Origin: Oscillospiraceae bacterium
Lineage (GTDB): Bacteria; Bacillota; Clostridia; Oscillospirales; Ruminococcaceae
Direction: 5' to 3'
DNA length: 5,546 bases
Assembly: GCA_018110855.1 (NCBI GenBank)
Contig: JAGBFZ010000009.1
Coordinates: forward strand, 1-5,546
Positions 1 through 5,546 of the stretch are shown here, piece by piece. How positions within the stretch are numbered: the first letter of the stretch is position 1; every line of letters begins with the position of its first letter. Made by a program: the position numbers and the translations under genes. Below the pieces are notes generated by a model. It made no database searches. It was given only the letters and a program-made list of their open reading frames with translations, and was not told the origin of the DNA.

Positions 1-277
1 ATATGTATTTAAGTTCTCTTTTCAGTGAAAAAAGTGCTCTGTGGATGTCTGCGTCACTGCCTTTGGCATATGACATATCTCTTTCAAATCTTTTCTGTGC
101 GAGCTTCAGTCGGTCATTAATTGCATTAAGATATTCCTCTGCCCACATCTCGGCAACGATCGGCGTATCGTCAAATTCAGCCGAGGCTGCTGCTTCAAGA
201 ACTTCATCATCTCGGCGTCTGTTTCTGAAATCATCAAACAGATCGCACCACTCCGAAAAAGTTTCGGGTACATTCAT
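1..277 (-). CDS. Small hypothetical acidic helical protein, C-terminus beyond window edge
   Basis: This reading frame is open from an ATG at 277 to the left edge, giving 92 residues starting MNVPETFSEW and still open. I do not recognise the family. The visible part is highly charged, has no signal peptide or membrane segment, and looks mainly alpha-helical, with an acidic first half and a more basic second half around LKLAQKRFERDM. The start is well supported: an AGAGGTGA ribosome binding site lies 4 bases upstream and overlaps the TGA stop of the preceding gene, so the two genes are probably co-transcribed and translationally coupled. A cytoplasmic role linked to the zinc-ribbon membrane protein is inferred from this arrangement only. 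The opposite strand is also open here (3-350), but it has no comparable start signal and I treat it as a shadow. Confidence 0.72.
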   Translation of the reverse strand, partial: MNVPETFSEWCDLFDDFRNRRRDDEVLEAAASAEFDDTPIVAEMWAEEYLNAINDRLKLAQKRFERDMSYAKGSDADIHRALFSLKRELKYI

Positions 278-281
278 AGTA

Positions 282-289
282 TCACCTCT
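282..289 (-). promoter_or_regulatory. Ribosome binding site overlapping upstream stop codon
   Basis: Read on the minus strand, AGAGGTGA ends 4 bases before the ATG at 277. Its last three bases are the TGA stop of the zinc-ribbon gene. The overlap suggests that ribosomes finishing the first gene restart on the second, and it decides the start of the small downstream gene. Confidence 0.7.
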
Positions 290-1577
290 TGTTATCTGCA
301 GGCTTTGCAGCCTTGCGGCGTATGAGCATATCGCTAAATATCCAATATAATCCTAATTCATCAAAATTACTTGGCGGACCTTCGATATATCCGGGTTCTG
401 TTGTGTATGACTTGTCCTCTTTATAGCTGTCATCAATATTTGTAACGGATATTTTTGATGAGCTGTTATTAACGGAAAAATCAACATAATCACGCCATAC
501 ATATGCGGGTATATCAACTGTATACTCCTGATAATTAATATACAGATTTTCACCATCATATCTCATATTTCCATATACCCAATTGTTGTTATATTCAGCA
601 AAATAAACATGATTTTGTATATATTCATTAACTGCATTTTCAAATTTATCCTTGTCAGTTACAAAATCAAAAAACGAATATTGTTCACCGAAGGATAAAT
701 CAAATATATATCCATTAACAATCACATATGTATAATCATCAAATTCGTCATTCATATAATCGAGAATCGAAATAAAGAGAATGCCATTTTCTTCATATAC
801 TGATTCAATTCTTTTTTCATATTCAACAATACTTTTACTGTAGATATTATTTGGCAATGTATAGACTCTTATAAAATCTTCACTTGCTCCAATGGATGGA
901 GATGAAAGAAGATAGGTAAGTTCACTCTCTATTCTGGAAGAAACTTCACTATTTGTCAAATTAACGCGTGGAGTAAGCTGATAATTAAGAATATAATATT
1001 CATCCCAATAATCACCTATGAATTTATAGAACTCATTATTATCCACAAAATCAATAGTACCGCAAGATAAGTAATAGGATGCAGCATTGCTTCTTAGAGG
1101 CAAGGTTTCAGCCTGTGTGGTCGTTGTCACTTCGGTGGTCGTGCTTGTAGCTCTTGTGGTTTGCTTTGCAGTTACAGTGGTTTTTGCTGTGGTCGCTGAA
1201 GTAACCGCTTCGGTCAGAGTAGTCTGTGTCTCTGTATCGCTCACTGAGATAAAAGACACCTCATCGTCATTGTTTTTTGACAATATGCCGGCAGCAGCTG
1301 CCGAAATGATAATTACAGCCGCCGCAGACAAGGCAATAACAAGATTTTTGTTTATATTTTTATGGGGTGGGTCTATAATAACGCCTGCCGTCTGCTCTGA
1401 TTTATCGGTAATATTTTTCACAGTATCGGAGATTTCCGTGCAAACATTATTTTCATCGGGAATATTTTGTTTATCATAGCATATTTCGCTCTGAGCTTCT
1501 TCGGCAAGTCTGTTTCCGCATTTAAGGCAGAATTTGCTGCCGTCCTTGTTATCATATCCGCATTTAGTACAAGTCAT
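282..1577 (-). CDS. Zinc-ribbon, single-pass membrane protein with Thr-rich linker and DUF3298-like outer domain
   Basis: This 431-residue protein begins with a zinc ribbon, with two CxxC knuckles at Cys3/Cys6 and Cys17/Cys20. A polar stretch follows, then one hydrophobic segment at about 78-99 (IALSAAAVIIISAAAAGIL). A Thr-rich low-complexity linker spans about 114-158, and an aromatic, Asn-rich domain runs to the C-terminus. With the zinc ribbon inside, the linker and C-terminal domain should lie outside the cell. Residues about 281-370, with NGYIFDLSFGEQYSFFDF and later ENLYINYQEYTVDIPAYVW, resemble the pattern of DUF3298 (RsiV-like) domains; this is weak motif similarity judged by eye. The function is unknown; sensing or envelope interaction is plausible. 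The start has an AGGAG site 9 bases upstream. The gene is visibly more AT-rich than the right half of the window (hand count: 20 G/C of 60 at 481-540). It is divergent from the DUF4956 gene and probably co-transcribed with the small gene downstream. Confidence 0.88.
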   Translation of the reverse strand: MTCTKCGYDNKDGSKFCLKCGNRLAEEAQSEICYDKQNIPDENNVCTEISDTVKNITDKSEQTAGVIIDPPHKNINKNLVIALSAAAVIIISAAAAGILSKNNDDEVSFISVSDTETQTTLTEAVTSATTAKTTVTAKQTTRATSTTTEVTTTTQAETLPLRSNAASYYLSCGTIDFVDNNEFYKFIGDYWDEYYILNYQLTPRVNLTNSEVSSRIESELTYLLSSPSIGASEDFIRVYTLPNNIYSKSIVEYEKRIESVYEENGILFISILDYMNDEFDDYTYVIVNGYIFDLSFGEQYSFFDFVTDKDKFENAVNEYIQNHVYFAEYNNNWVYGNMRYDGENLYINYQEYTVDIPAYVWRDYVDFSVNNSSSKISVTNIDDSYKEDKSYTTEPGYIEGPPSNFDELGLYWIFSDMLIRRKAAKPADNKR

Positions 1578-1600
1578 ATCGAATTACTCCTATAAAAAAG

Positions 1601-1777
1601 GTTAAGATACTGATGGAGATCAAAATGCCCGGTGTATGCCCGCTATGGCTCAGCAGGCTGCTTTCGGAAGCAGGCGTTTTCCCTGTATCATTTTCAAAAT
1701 ACGGCACCTGCTACTGTGAAAATATTCTCAAAAATAAAATAAACAAAACCCAAAAGGAGGCATTTCACTGTGCTTGA
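1601..1777 (+). pseudogene. C-terminal remnant of a VTC-domain (polyphosphate polymerase-like) protein
   Basis: The plus-strand frame ending in TGA at 1775-1777 reads VKILMEIKMPGVCPLWLSRL, then LLSEAGVFPVSFSKYG and a short Lys/Asn-rich tail. It matches the C-terminal signature I know from bacterial VTC-domain proteins: a final LMEIK strand, a PLWLS..LSE helix and a FP.SFSKYG end. These belong to the triphosphate-tunnel superfamily and are commonly encoded just upstream of DUF4956 genes. A complete protein has over 200 residues; here about 58 recognisable residues remain. The frame closes at a TAG at 1565-1567, inside the divergent gene. No frameshift lies within the remnant, and its stop overlaps the DUF4956 start by 8 bases, as expected of an intact operon end. 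It could still be translated as a short peptide from ATG 1613 or from ATG 1625, which has GGAG 6 bases upstream. The tunnel catalytic residues are absent, so polymerase activity is not expected. Confidence 0.78.
1754..1760 (+). promoter_or_regulatory. Strong ribosome binding site for the GTG start of the DUF4956 gene
   Basis: AAGGAGG lies 9 bases before GTG 1770. It supports the GTG as the true start over the internal ATG at 1869, which would delete the first membrane segment. The site lies inside the coding sequence of the VTC remnant. Confidence 0.8.
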
Positions 1778-2432
1778 TTCAATTATAGGAACTGAGATCA
1801 CTCTATCTGCTTTTTTGATCTGTACTGTCATTTCTCTGCTGCTGGGAATAGGTACTGCTTTTATTGGAATGTTCAAATCCGGATGTTCTCAGAGCTTTGC
1901 GGTTACTCTGGCAATCATTCCTGCTGTTGTACAAATCGTTATCATGCTGGTAAACGGCAATATCGGAGCAGGCGTTGCCGTTGCAGGCGCATTCAGTCTT
2001 GTCAGGTTCCGTTCTGTACCCGGAACGGCAAAAGAGATCGGCTTGATCTTCCTTGCTATGGCAATAGGTCTTGCTGACGGAATGGGATATGTGGCTTTGG
2101 GGATAATTTCTTTTGTTGTCATTGCCGCTGCAATGCTTCTGCTGACAGCATTAAAATTCGGACAGAGCGGGTCAGCAGAGCGCGTCCTGAAGATCACGAT
2201 TCCCGAAAATCTGGACTATGACGGTCTTTTCGATGATCTGTTCAATATTTATGTAAAGAACTATTCTTTGGATAAGATCAAAACAACAAATATGGGCACC
2301 CTTTATGAACTGCAATACATTATTACTCTAAAAGGAAACAATGTACCGAAAGAATTTCTTGATGAGATACGATGCCGAAACGGAAACCTGAGCATTGTCT
2401 GCTGCAAGGAAGCCGGAACAGAAATTTTATAA
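1770..2432 (+). CDS. DUF4956 family integral membrane protein
   Basis: This 220-residue protein starts at GTG. Hydrophobic segments lie at about 12-34, 43-62, 88-106 and 108-127, followed by a soluble C-terminal domain (about 135-220) rich in alternating charged and beta-prone residues, probably cytoplasmic. The loop between the second and third segments carries the family signature GAFSLVRFRSVPGTAKEI (residues 73-90), which identifies DUF4956 with confidence. The biochemical function of the family is unknown. It is typically encoded beside a VTC-domain protein, sometimes also with a CotH-like gene, and has been assumed to work with the polymerase at the membrane. Here the VTC partner survives only as a C-terminal fragment overlapping this start, while this gene is full length with no visible lesion. 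I see no clear promoter directly upstream; transcription may once have come from in front of the lost VTC gene. A two-component system follows under its own promoter. Confidence 0.92.
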   Translation: MLDSIIGTEITLSAFLICTVISLLLGIGTAFIGMFKSGCSQSFAVTLAIIPAVVQIVIMLVNGNIGAGVAVAGAFSLVRFRSVPGTAKEIGLIFLAMAIGLADGMGYVALGIISFVVIAAAMLLLTALKFGQSGSAERVLKITIPENLDYDGLFDDLFNIYVKNYSLDKIKTTNMGTLYELQYIITLKGNNVPKEFLDEIRCRNGNLSIVCCKEAGTEIL

Positions 2433-2440
2433 GCATGCTG

Positions 2441-2469
2441 TTGACTTTTTTACATTTCGCTTATATAAT
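2441..2469 (+). promoter_or_regulatory. Sigma-A type promoter for the response regulator/kinase operon
   Basis: TTGACT at 2441-2446 and a perfect TATAAT at 2464-2469 are separated by 17 bases, close to the vegetative consensus. The predicted transcript start is near 2476, giving a leader of about 40 bases before the ATG at 2516. The promoter lies in the 83-base gap after the DUF4956 stop, so the two-component genes can be expressed independently of DUF4956. No obvious terminator precedes it, so read-through is also possible. Confidence 0.8.
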
Positions 2470-2504
2470 ATAACTTGACAAAAATATGTATATTTAAGAA
2501 AGTC

Positions 2505-2510
2505 GGGTGA
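2505..2510 (+). promoter_or_regulatory. Ribosome binding site deciding the response regulator start
   Basis: GGGTGA ends 5 bases before ATG 2516 and pairs with the GGTGA part of the anti-Shine-Dalgarno complement. It overlaps the alternative in-frame GTG at 2507. That GTG has only a weak AAGAAAG upstream, so I prefer ATG 2516. Confidence 0.6.
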
Positions 2511-2515
2511 ACGAT

Positions 2516-3190
2516 ATGCGTTTGCTTATAGCAGAGGACGAGCTTGATCTGGCGGAAGCTCTGACTGTTTTTTTTGAAAAGAATCATTTTTCAGTCGATG
2601 CAGTGAACGACGGCTTTTCCGCTTATGAATACGGTTCGTCGGGTGAATATGACGCAATAATCTTAGATGTTATGATGCCGAAAATGAACGGGATCGAGGT
2701 ATTGCAAAAGCTGCGCAGCGAAGGGATCAAAATCCCCATTATGATGCTTACCGCAAAAGTACAGAAGGACGACCGTATTATAGGCTTCAATGCCGGCGCA
2801 GATGATTATCTTCCAAAGCCATTTGAACCCGATGAGCTGATATGCCGTGTCCGTGCCATGCTGAGGCGAAGCGAGGAATATAAGCCGACTGTGCTTTCCT
2901 TCGGAGATATTAAGCTGAACACAGGCAATGGTATGCTGGAATGCGGCGGCAGGTCGGTACGGCTCAGCGGCCGTGAATTTCAGTTAATGGAAATGTTTAT
3001 GAGATCTCCCAATATAATTTTTTCTGCCGATCGGCTCATGGAAAAGATCTGGGGCTGGGACTGTGATGCCGAGATAAACGTTGTCTGGGTACACATTTCC
3101 AATCTGCGCAAAAAACTGAAGTCTATCGGCTCCGCTGTTTCCATTTACGCAAATCGCGGACTTGGTTATGTTCTGGAGGATAAAGCATGA
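2516..3190 (+). CDS. OmpR/PhoB-family response regulator
   Basis: This 224-residue DNA-binding transcription factor is activated by phosphotransfer, presumably from the kinase encoded next. The receiver domain (about 1-118) has the acidic pair Glu7/Asp8 with Glu9, the phospho-acceptor Asp51 in ILDVMMPKMNG, the switch Thr79 in MLTAK and Lys101 in LPKPFEPDEL. The winged-helix effector domain (about 126-221) contains LSGREFQLMEMF, the recognition helix region VVWVHISNLRKKL and the C-terminal hairpin YANRGLGYVL, all typical of OmpR/PhoB regulators. Length is normal and every key residue is present. The start at ATG 2516 gives the classical MRLLIAEDE opening; a GTG at 2507 would add three residues. 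Its stop overlaps the kinase start (ATGA), so the two are translationally coupled. The regulon cannot be read from the sequence; the adjacent DUF4956 gene and its own promoter are natural candidates. Confidence 0.95.
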   Translation: MRLLIAEDELDLAEALTVFFEKNHFSVDAVNDGFSAYEYGSSGEYDAIILDVMMPKMNGIEVLQKLRSEGIKIPIMMLTAKVQKDDRIIGFNAGADDYLPKPFEPDELICRVRAMLRRSEEYKPTVLSFGDIKLNTGNGMLECGGRSVRLSGREFQLMEMFMRSPNIIFSADRLMEKIWGWDCDAEINVVWVHISNLRKKLKSIGSAVSIYANRGLGYVLEDKA

Positions 3191-4452
3191 TCAAAAGATT
3201 ACGGCAGCGGTTTATACGCATTGCCATGTTATCTGTCACGGCAGTAATGCTGATCCTCTCGCTCATTGTAAACCTTGCTAACTTTATTTCCACCGATTCC
3301 GATCTGACAGACATGCTGGATATGCTCTGTGAAAATCAGGGAAATTTCCCTTCACGCAATGATTTTGGCATAGATGATACGTCCGATAAAAGCATGGTTC
3401 CGAACAGGAGACCCGATAACCGCAGAGCTCCCTTTAATCAGGAAACTCCGTATTCCACACGTTATTTTTATCTGCGCTTTGACGGGAACGGTGAGCCGCT
3501 ACTTGCCGATCTGGATCATATTGCCGCAATTACAGACGATGACATTTCCGAATATATTTCGGTGGCGCAAAAGCACGGCGCAGGCTACGGGTATTACTCC
3601 AACTACAAATTCTGCGTTGTACAGCACGGTGAAGACAAATACATGGCAGTATTTCTTGACTGCTACCGTGAACTTCGCTCATTAAAAATTTTTGCTGTCT
3701 GCTCCTTTGCCGCAATGATAATATGCATAGTCTTGGTATATATCCCCATTGTTTTCTTTTCCAAAAAAGCAATTGATCCTGTTGTCCGAAGTGCAAAGCA
3801 GCAGAAGCAGTTTATTACAGATGCCGGCCATGAGCTGAAAACTCCGATCACCGTAATAGCAACAAGCCTCAAGGTCCTGGAAATGGAAACAGGCAGACAA
3901 AAATGGATAGACAAAGCAATGTCGCAGACAGAAAGACTCAAGGATCTTGTAAATTCATTGGTAACGCTTTCAAGAATGGACGAGGAAGAATCTCCGCTTA
4001 AATTTGAGCATTTTTCTATCAGCGAAACTATAAGTGAAACTGCCGAATCCTTTGTTGACTTCGCCCTGTCAATGGGACACAAGCTGAATATCACTGTCGC
4101 TCCTGATATCACCTATTACGGTGACGAATATGCTGTAAGGCAGCTTGTTTCAATTTTGCTTGATAATGCTGTAAAATACGCCTCAAGCGGCTCTCCTATC
4201 GATTTTTCTCTGGAAAAAGCAAAGAAAGGCGTTCTGATACGCACCTCCAATGAGTGCGAAAAAATTGATCCCGATGATCTCGATAAGCTGTTTGACCGTT
4301 TTTACCGTGCAGATAAATCACGCAGCTCCAAAACAGGCGGATTTGGCATCGGACTTTCCGTTGCCCGCAGCATCGCAGAGGGACATGGAGGCTCTATTCG
4401 TGCAGAATGTCCCGAGGAGAATAAAATCGAATTTGAAGTCAAATTGAAATAG
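3187..4452 (+). CDS. Membrane sensor histidine kinase
   Basis: This 421-residue kinase has two membrane segments (about 12-34 and 167-190) flanking an outer sensor region of about 130 residues. That region has a polar, Arg/Asn/Pro-rich first part and a folded second part (YSTRYFYLRFDGNGEP to YMAVFLDC). The dimerisation and phosphoacceptor helix carries His215 in DAGHELKTP. The ATPase domain has the N box around Asn327 (LLDNAVKYA), the F box LFDRFYRADKSRS and the G2 box GGFGIGLS. The usual G1 box DxGxGI is replaced by a region reading TSNECEKIDPDDL, a variant I know from many clostridial kinases, so it need not mean inactivity. A GGAGGA site lies 6 bases upstream, inside the regulator gene, and the ATG overlaps the regulator stop. 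The ligand is unknown. The last sense codon and the stop are part of the terminator stem. Confidence 0.95.
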   Translation: MIKRLRQRFIRIAMLSVTAVMLILSLIVNLANFISTDSDLTDMLDMLCENQGNFPSRNDFGIDDTSDKSMVPNRRPDNRRAPFNQETPYSTRYFYLRFDGNGEPLLADLDHIAAITDDDISEYISVAQKHGAGYGYYSNYKFCVVQHGEDKYMAVFLDCYRELRSLKIFAVCSFAAMIICIVLVYIPIVFFSKKAIDPVVRSAKQQKQFITDAGHELKTPITVIATSLKVLEMETGRQKWIDKAMSQTERLKDLVNSLVTLSRMDEEESPLKFEHFSISETISETAESFVDFALSMGHKLNITVAPDITYYGDEYAVRQLVSILLDNAVKYASSGSPIDFSLEKAKKGVLIRTSNECEKIDPDDLDKLFDRFYRADKSRSSKTGGFGIGLSVARSIAEGHGGSIRAECPEENKIEFEVKLK

Positions 4453-4483
4453 GTCTGCCTTTTTTCAAGAGGCAGACCTATTT
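4447..4483. terminator. Hairpin terminator between convergent genes
   Basis: AAATAGGTCTGCCT (4447-4460) and AGGCAGACCTATTT (4470-4483) form a perfect 14-bp stem with a 9-base loop. The outer pairs are A-T rich, so the 3' arm ends in ATTT on either strand, but there is no long T run beyond it. The stem includes the final Lys codon and the TAG stop of the kinase gene. Its position between converging genes suggests it ends the kinase transcript and may also stop the GH26 transcript from the other side. Confidence 0.82.
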
Positions 4484-4548
4484 CATGCTATTGCTCCCAC
4501 AATCAACTATTGGTTTTTCTGCCAAACGCATTCCGCGGCAGCCACATT

Positions 4549-5546
4549 TTATTGCTTATATAATTTCGGCAGCTCATCCAGAGTTATCACATAATCGCTG
4601 TTGTATATCTCTTTCAGCTCAGCAGGGTCGTTTTTATCGGTAATGTACTCAGTATGCCATGTCATGAACCATACCCAGTCAGCATTATCCTTTTCAAGCT
4701 GCGAAACTGTGGGGATACGTCCGCACTCGTGGAAGCAGACAGGAGCGCTTTTTCCGACTATATCCGCAACCTTTTTGTATAGCTTTCCGTTTGCGCCGTC
4801 CTTGTAGGAATCCGCTCCCGAAATGTCAACGTATTCATCTCCGGGATACCACTTATCATAGCCCTTGCCGTTTCCCGAATAGCCCAGCACCCAGATAAGA
4901 TTGTCAAGACCCCAATAGTTTGTGTATCTGTCGTACATTATCCGCCAGAGCTTTTTGAAATTCTCTGCGCCGCCCTTTCCCCACCAGAACCAGCCGCCGT
5001 CAAACTCATGAAAGGGTCTCCACAGAACGGGGATATTCTTTTTTTTCAGCTCGCTGAGAGCCTTTGCTCCCTTGTCCATGCCTGCGATAAGCTTTTTGTA
5101 TTCCGCTGTTCCTTCGGTGAGAGCCTTGTCCCAATCGGCTATCTCGGTTTTCATACATTCGTCCCAGCTATGGCTGAAATCCGAGCCGCAGTGCCAGCAG
5201 ATGGTGACAATTCCGCCTCTGTTATGCCAGTCCTCCGCACGGCGGTTTACGCCGTCGAAATCGTCGTTCATATAGTCAAGTCCACGTATTGCAGGGTATT
5301 TGCCCGTATTTTCATAGATGTACTCAAACTCGTACTGTTCGCTGCCCATCCAGGTGGACTCCTGCTGTCCCGAGATTATGCCATTTCCGTAGGTGTCGCA
5401 GATGTAATTATACAGCGCTTTGGCTTCCTTGCTTGCTTTGGGATTTGACAGAGTAAGCTCGGTGCTTTGGGAGACGGAGGTGTTTTCCGCACTGCCCTTT
5501 TCGGGCGTGCAGGCGGCGGAAGACAGGGCAGTACCTACTGCTATGA
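4549..5546 (-). CDS. GH26 family beta-mannanase-like lipoprotein, N-terminus beyond window edge
   Basis: The frame runs open from the right edge to TAA at 4549-4551, giving 331 visible residues; the ATG at 5349 is internal, because conserved GH26 sequence (GNGIISGQQESTW) lies before it. The first visible residues, IAVGTALSSAAC, look like the end of a lipoprotein signal peptide with a lipid-anchored Cys, followed by a short Ser/Thr/Glu linker. This suggests an enzyme tethered to the outer face of the membrane. The catalytic domain shows TGKYPAIRGLDYM, the acid/base Glu in WRPFHEFDGGW (codon 5005-5007), the probable nucleophile Glu in CFHECGRIP (codon 4726-4728), the aromatic WFMTWH strand and a closing ITLDELPKLY. 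These are the usual features of GH26 endo-beta-1,4-mannanases, so mannan or a related beta-glycan is the likely substrate. No dockerin or binding module follows the domain. The start codon and promoter lie outside the window. Confidence 0.93.
   Translation of the reverse strand, partial: IAVGTALSSAACTPEKGSAENTSVSQSTELTLSNPKASKEAKALYNYICDTYGNGIISGQQESTWMGSEQYEFEYIYENTGKYPAIRGLDYMNDDFDGVNRRAEDWHNRGGIVTICWHCGSDFSHSWDECMKTEIADWDKALTEGTAEYKKLIAGMDKGAKALSELKKKNIPVLWRPFHEFDGGWFWWGKGGAENFKKLWRIMYDRYTNYWGLDNLIWVLGYSGNGKGYDKWYPGDEYVDISGADSYKDGANGKLYKKVADIVGKSAPVCFHECGRIPTVSQLEKDNADWVWFMTWHTEYITDKNDPAELKEIYNSDYVITLDELPKLYKQ

Noticed and set aside
3..350. Plus-strand open frame of 115 residues at the left edge
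   Set aside because: It overlaps the minus-strand coupled gene, which has a strong ribosome binding site and start, and the plus frame has a Ser/Ala-rich composition typical of an antisense shadow.
737..767. Shared LDYMND-E/D-FD peptide in the zinc-ribbon protein and the GH26 enzyme
   Set aside because: In GH26 it is part of the usual catalytic-domain strand, and the surrounding residues of the two proteins do not align, so it is taken as coincidence.
1087..1479. Plus-strand 130-residue hydrophobic frame opposite the zinc-ribbon gene
   Set aside because: Its Val-rich run is simply the reverse complement of the Thr-rich linker codons (ACC/ACA read as GGT/TGT and shifted), and no ribosome binding site precedes it.
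1658..1673. Small hairpin CTGCTT-TCGG-AAGCAG followed by GCGTTTT, like a terminator or attenuator
   Set aside because: The stem is only 6 bp with a short T run set apart from it, and it lies in the VTC remnant codons for LLSEAG, so coding constraint explains it.
1695..1712. Near-palindrome GTATCATTTTCAAAATAC, possible operator
   Set aside because: It corresponds to the conserved VSFSKY codons of the VTC remnant, and the symmetry is imperfect, so chance is the simpler explanation.
2475..2480. Second TTGACA downstream of the TATAAT box
   Set aside because: No acceptable -10 element lies 16-18 bases downstream. Its similarity to the first TTGACT as a possible regulator repeat is limited to five bases and A/T runs.
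4549..5349. ATG at 5349 as the GH26 start
   Set aside because: The frame continues upstream with conserved GH26 residues and a lipobox, so the real start is beyond the right edge.
5008..5448. Plus-strand open frame of 146 residues at the right edge
   Set aside because: It is antisense to the GH26 catalytic domain, whose active-site motifs are intact, and no start signal supports it.

Overview
The window looks like chromosomal DNA of a gut or rumen clostridium, most likely a Ruminococcus-type member of the Oscillospiraceae. This is inferred from a lipoprotein-type GH26 mannanase, a membrane protein with a zinc-ribbon head and a Thr-rich linker, strong GGAGG-type ribosome binding sites, a DUF4956 membrane protein, and a histidine kinase of a type common in that group. 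No RNA gene, CRISPR array, insertion sequence or origin is visible.

Layout. (1) Positions 1-1577, minus strand: a two-gene unit. A 431-residue zinc-ribbon/transmembrane/Thr-linker protein is followed, with 4 bases between stop and start, by a small hypothetical gene cut by the left edge. (2) Positions about 1601-1777, plus strand: an in-frame C-terminal fragment of a VTC-domain (polyphosphate polymerase-like) protein. Its stop overlaps the GTG start of the DUF4956 gene (1770-2432). VTC and DUF4956 genes are usual partners, so the locus appears to have kept DUF4956 and lost nearly all of the VTC gene. (3) Positions 2441-4483, plus strand: a consensus-like sigma-A promoter, an OmpR-type response regulator (2516-3190), its histidine kinase (overlapping by ATGA), and a perfect 14-bp inverted repeat serving as a terminator. 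(4) Positions 4549-5546, minus strand: a GH26 glycoside hydrolase with a lipobox, converging on the kinase and cut at its 5' end by the right edge.

How the parts fit. The response regulator and kinase form one transcription unit with their own promoter, directly behind DUF4956, so they may control or report on that membrane module or on nearby surface functions; the sequence does not show the target. The GH26 enzyme is an independent polysaccharide-degrading gene. The most noteworthy point is the junction near 1600, where the AT-rich zinc-ribbon unit abuts the truncated VTC coding sequence. It looks like an old insertion or deletion breakpoint at a normally conserved gene pair.
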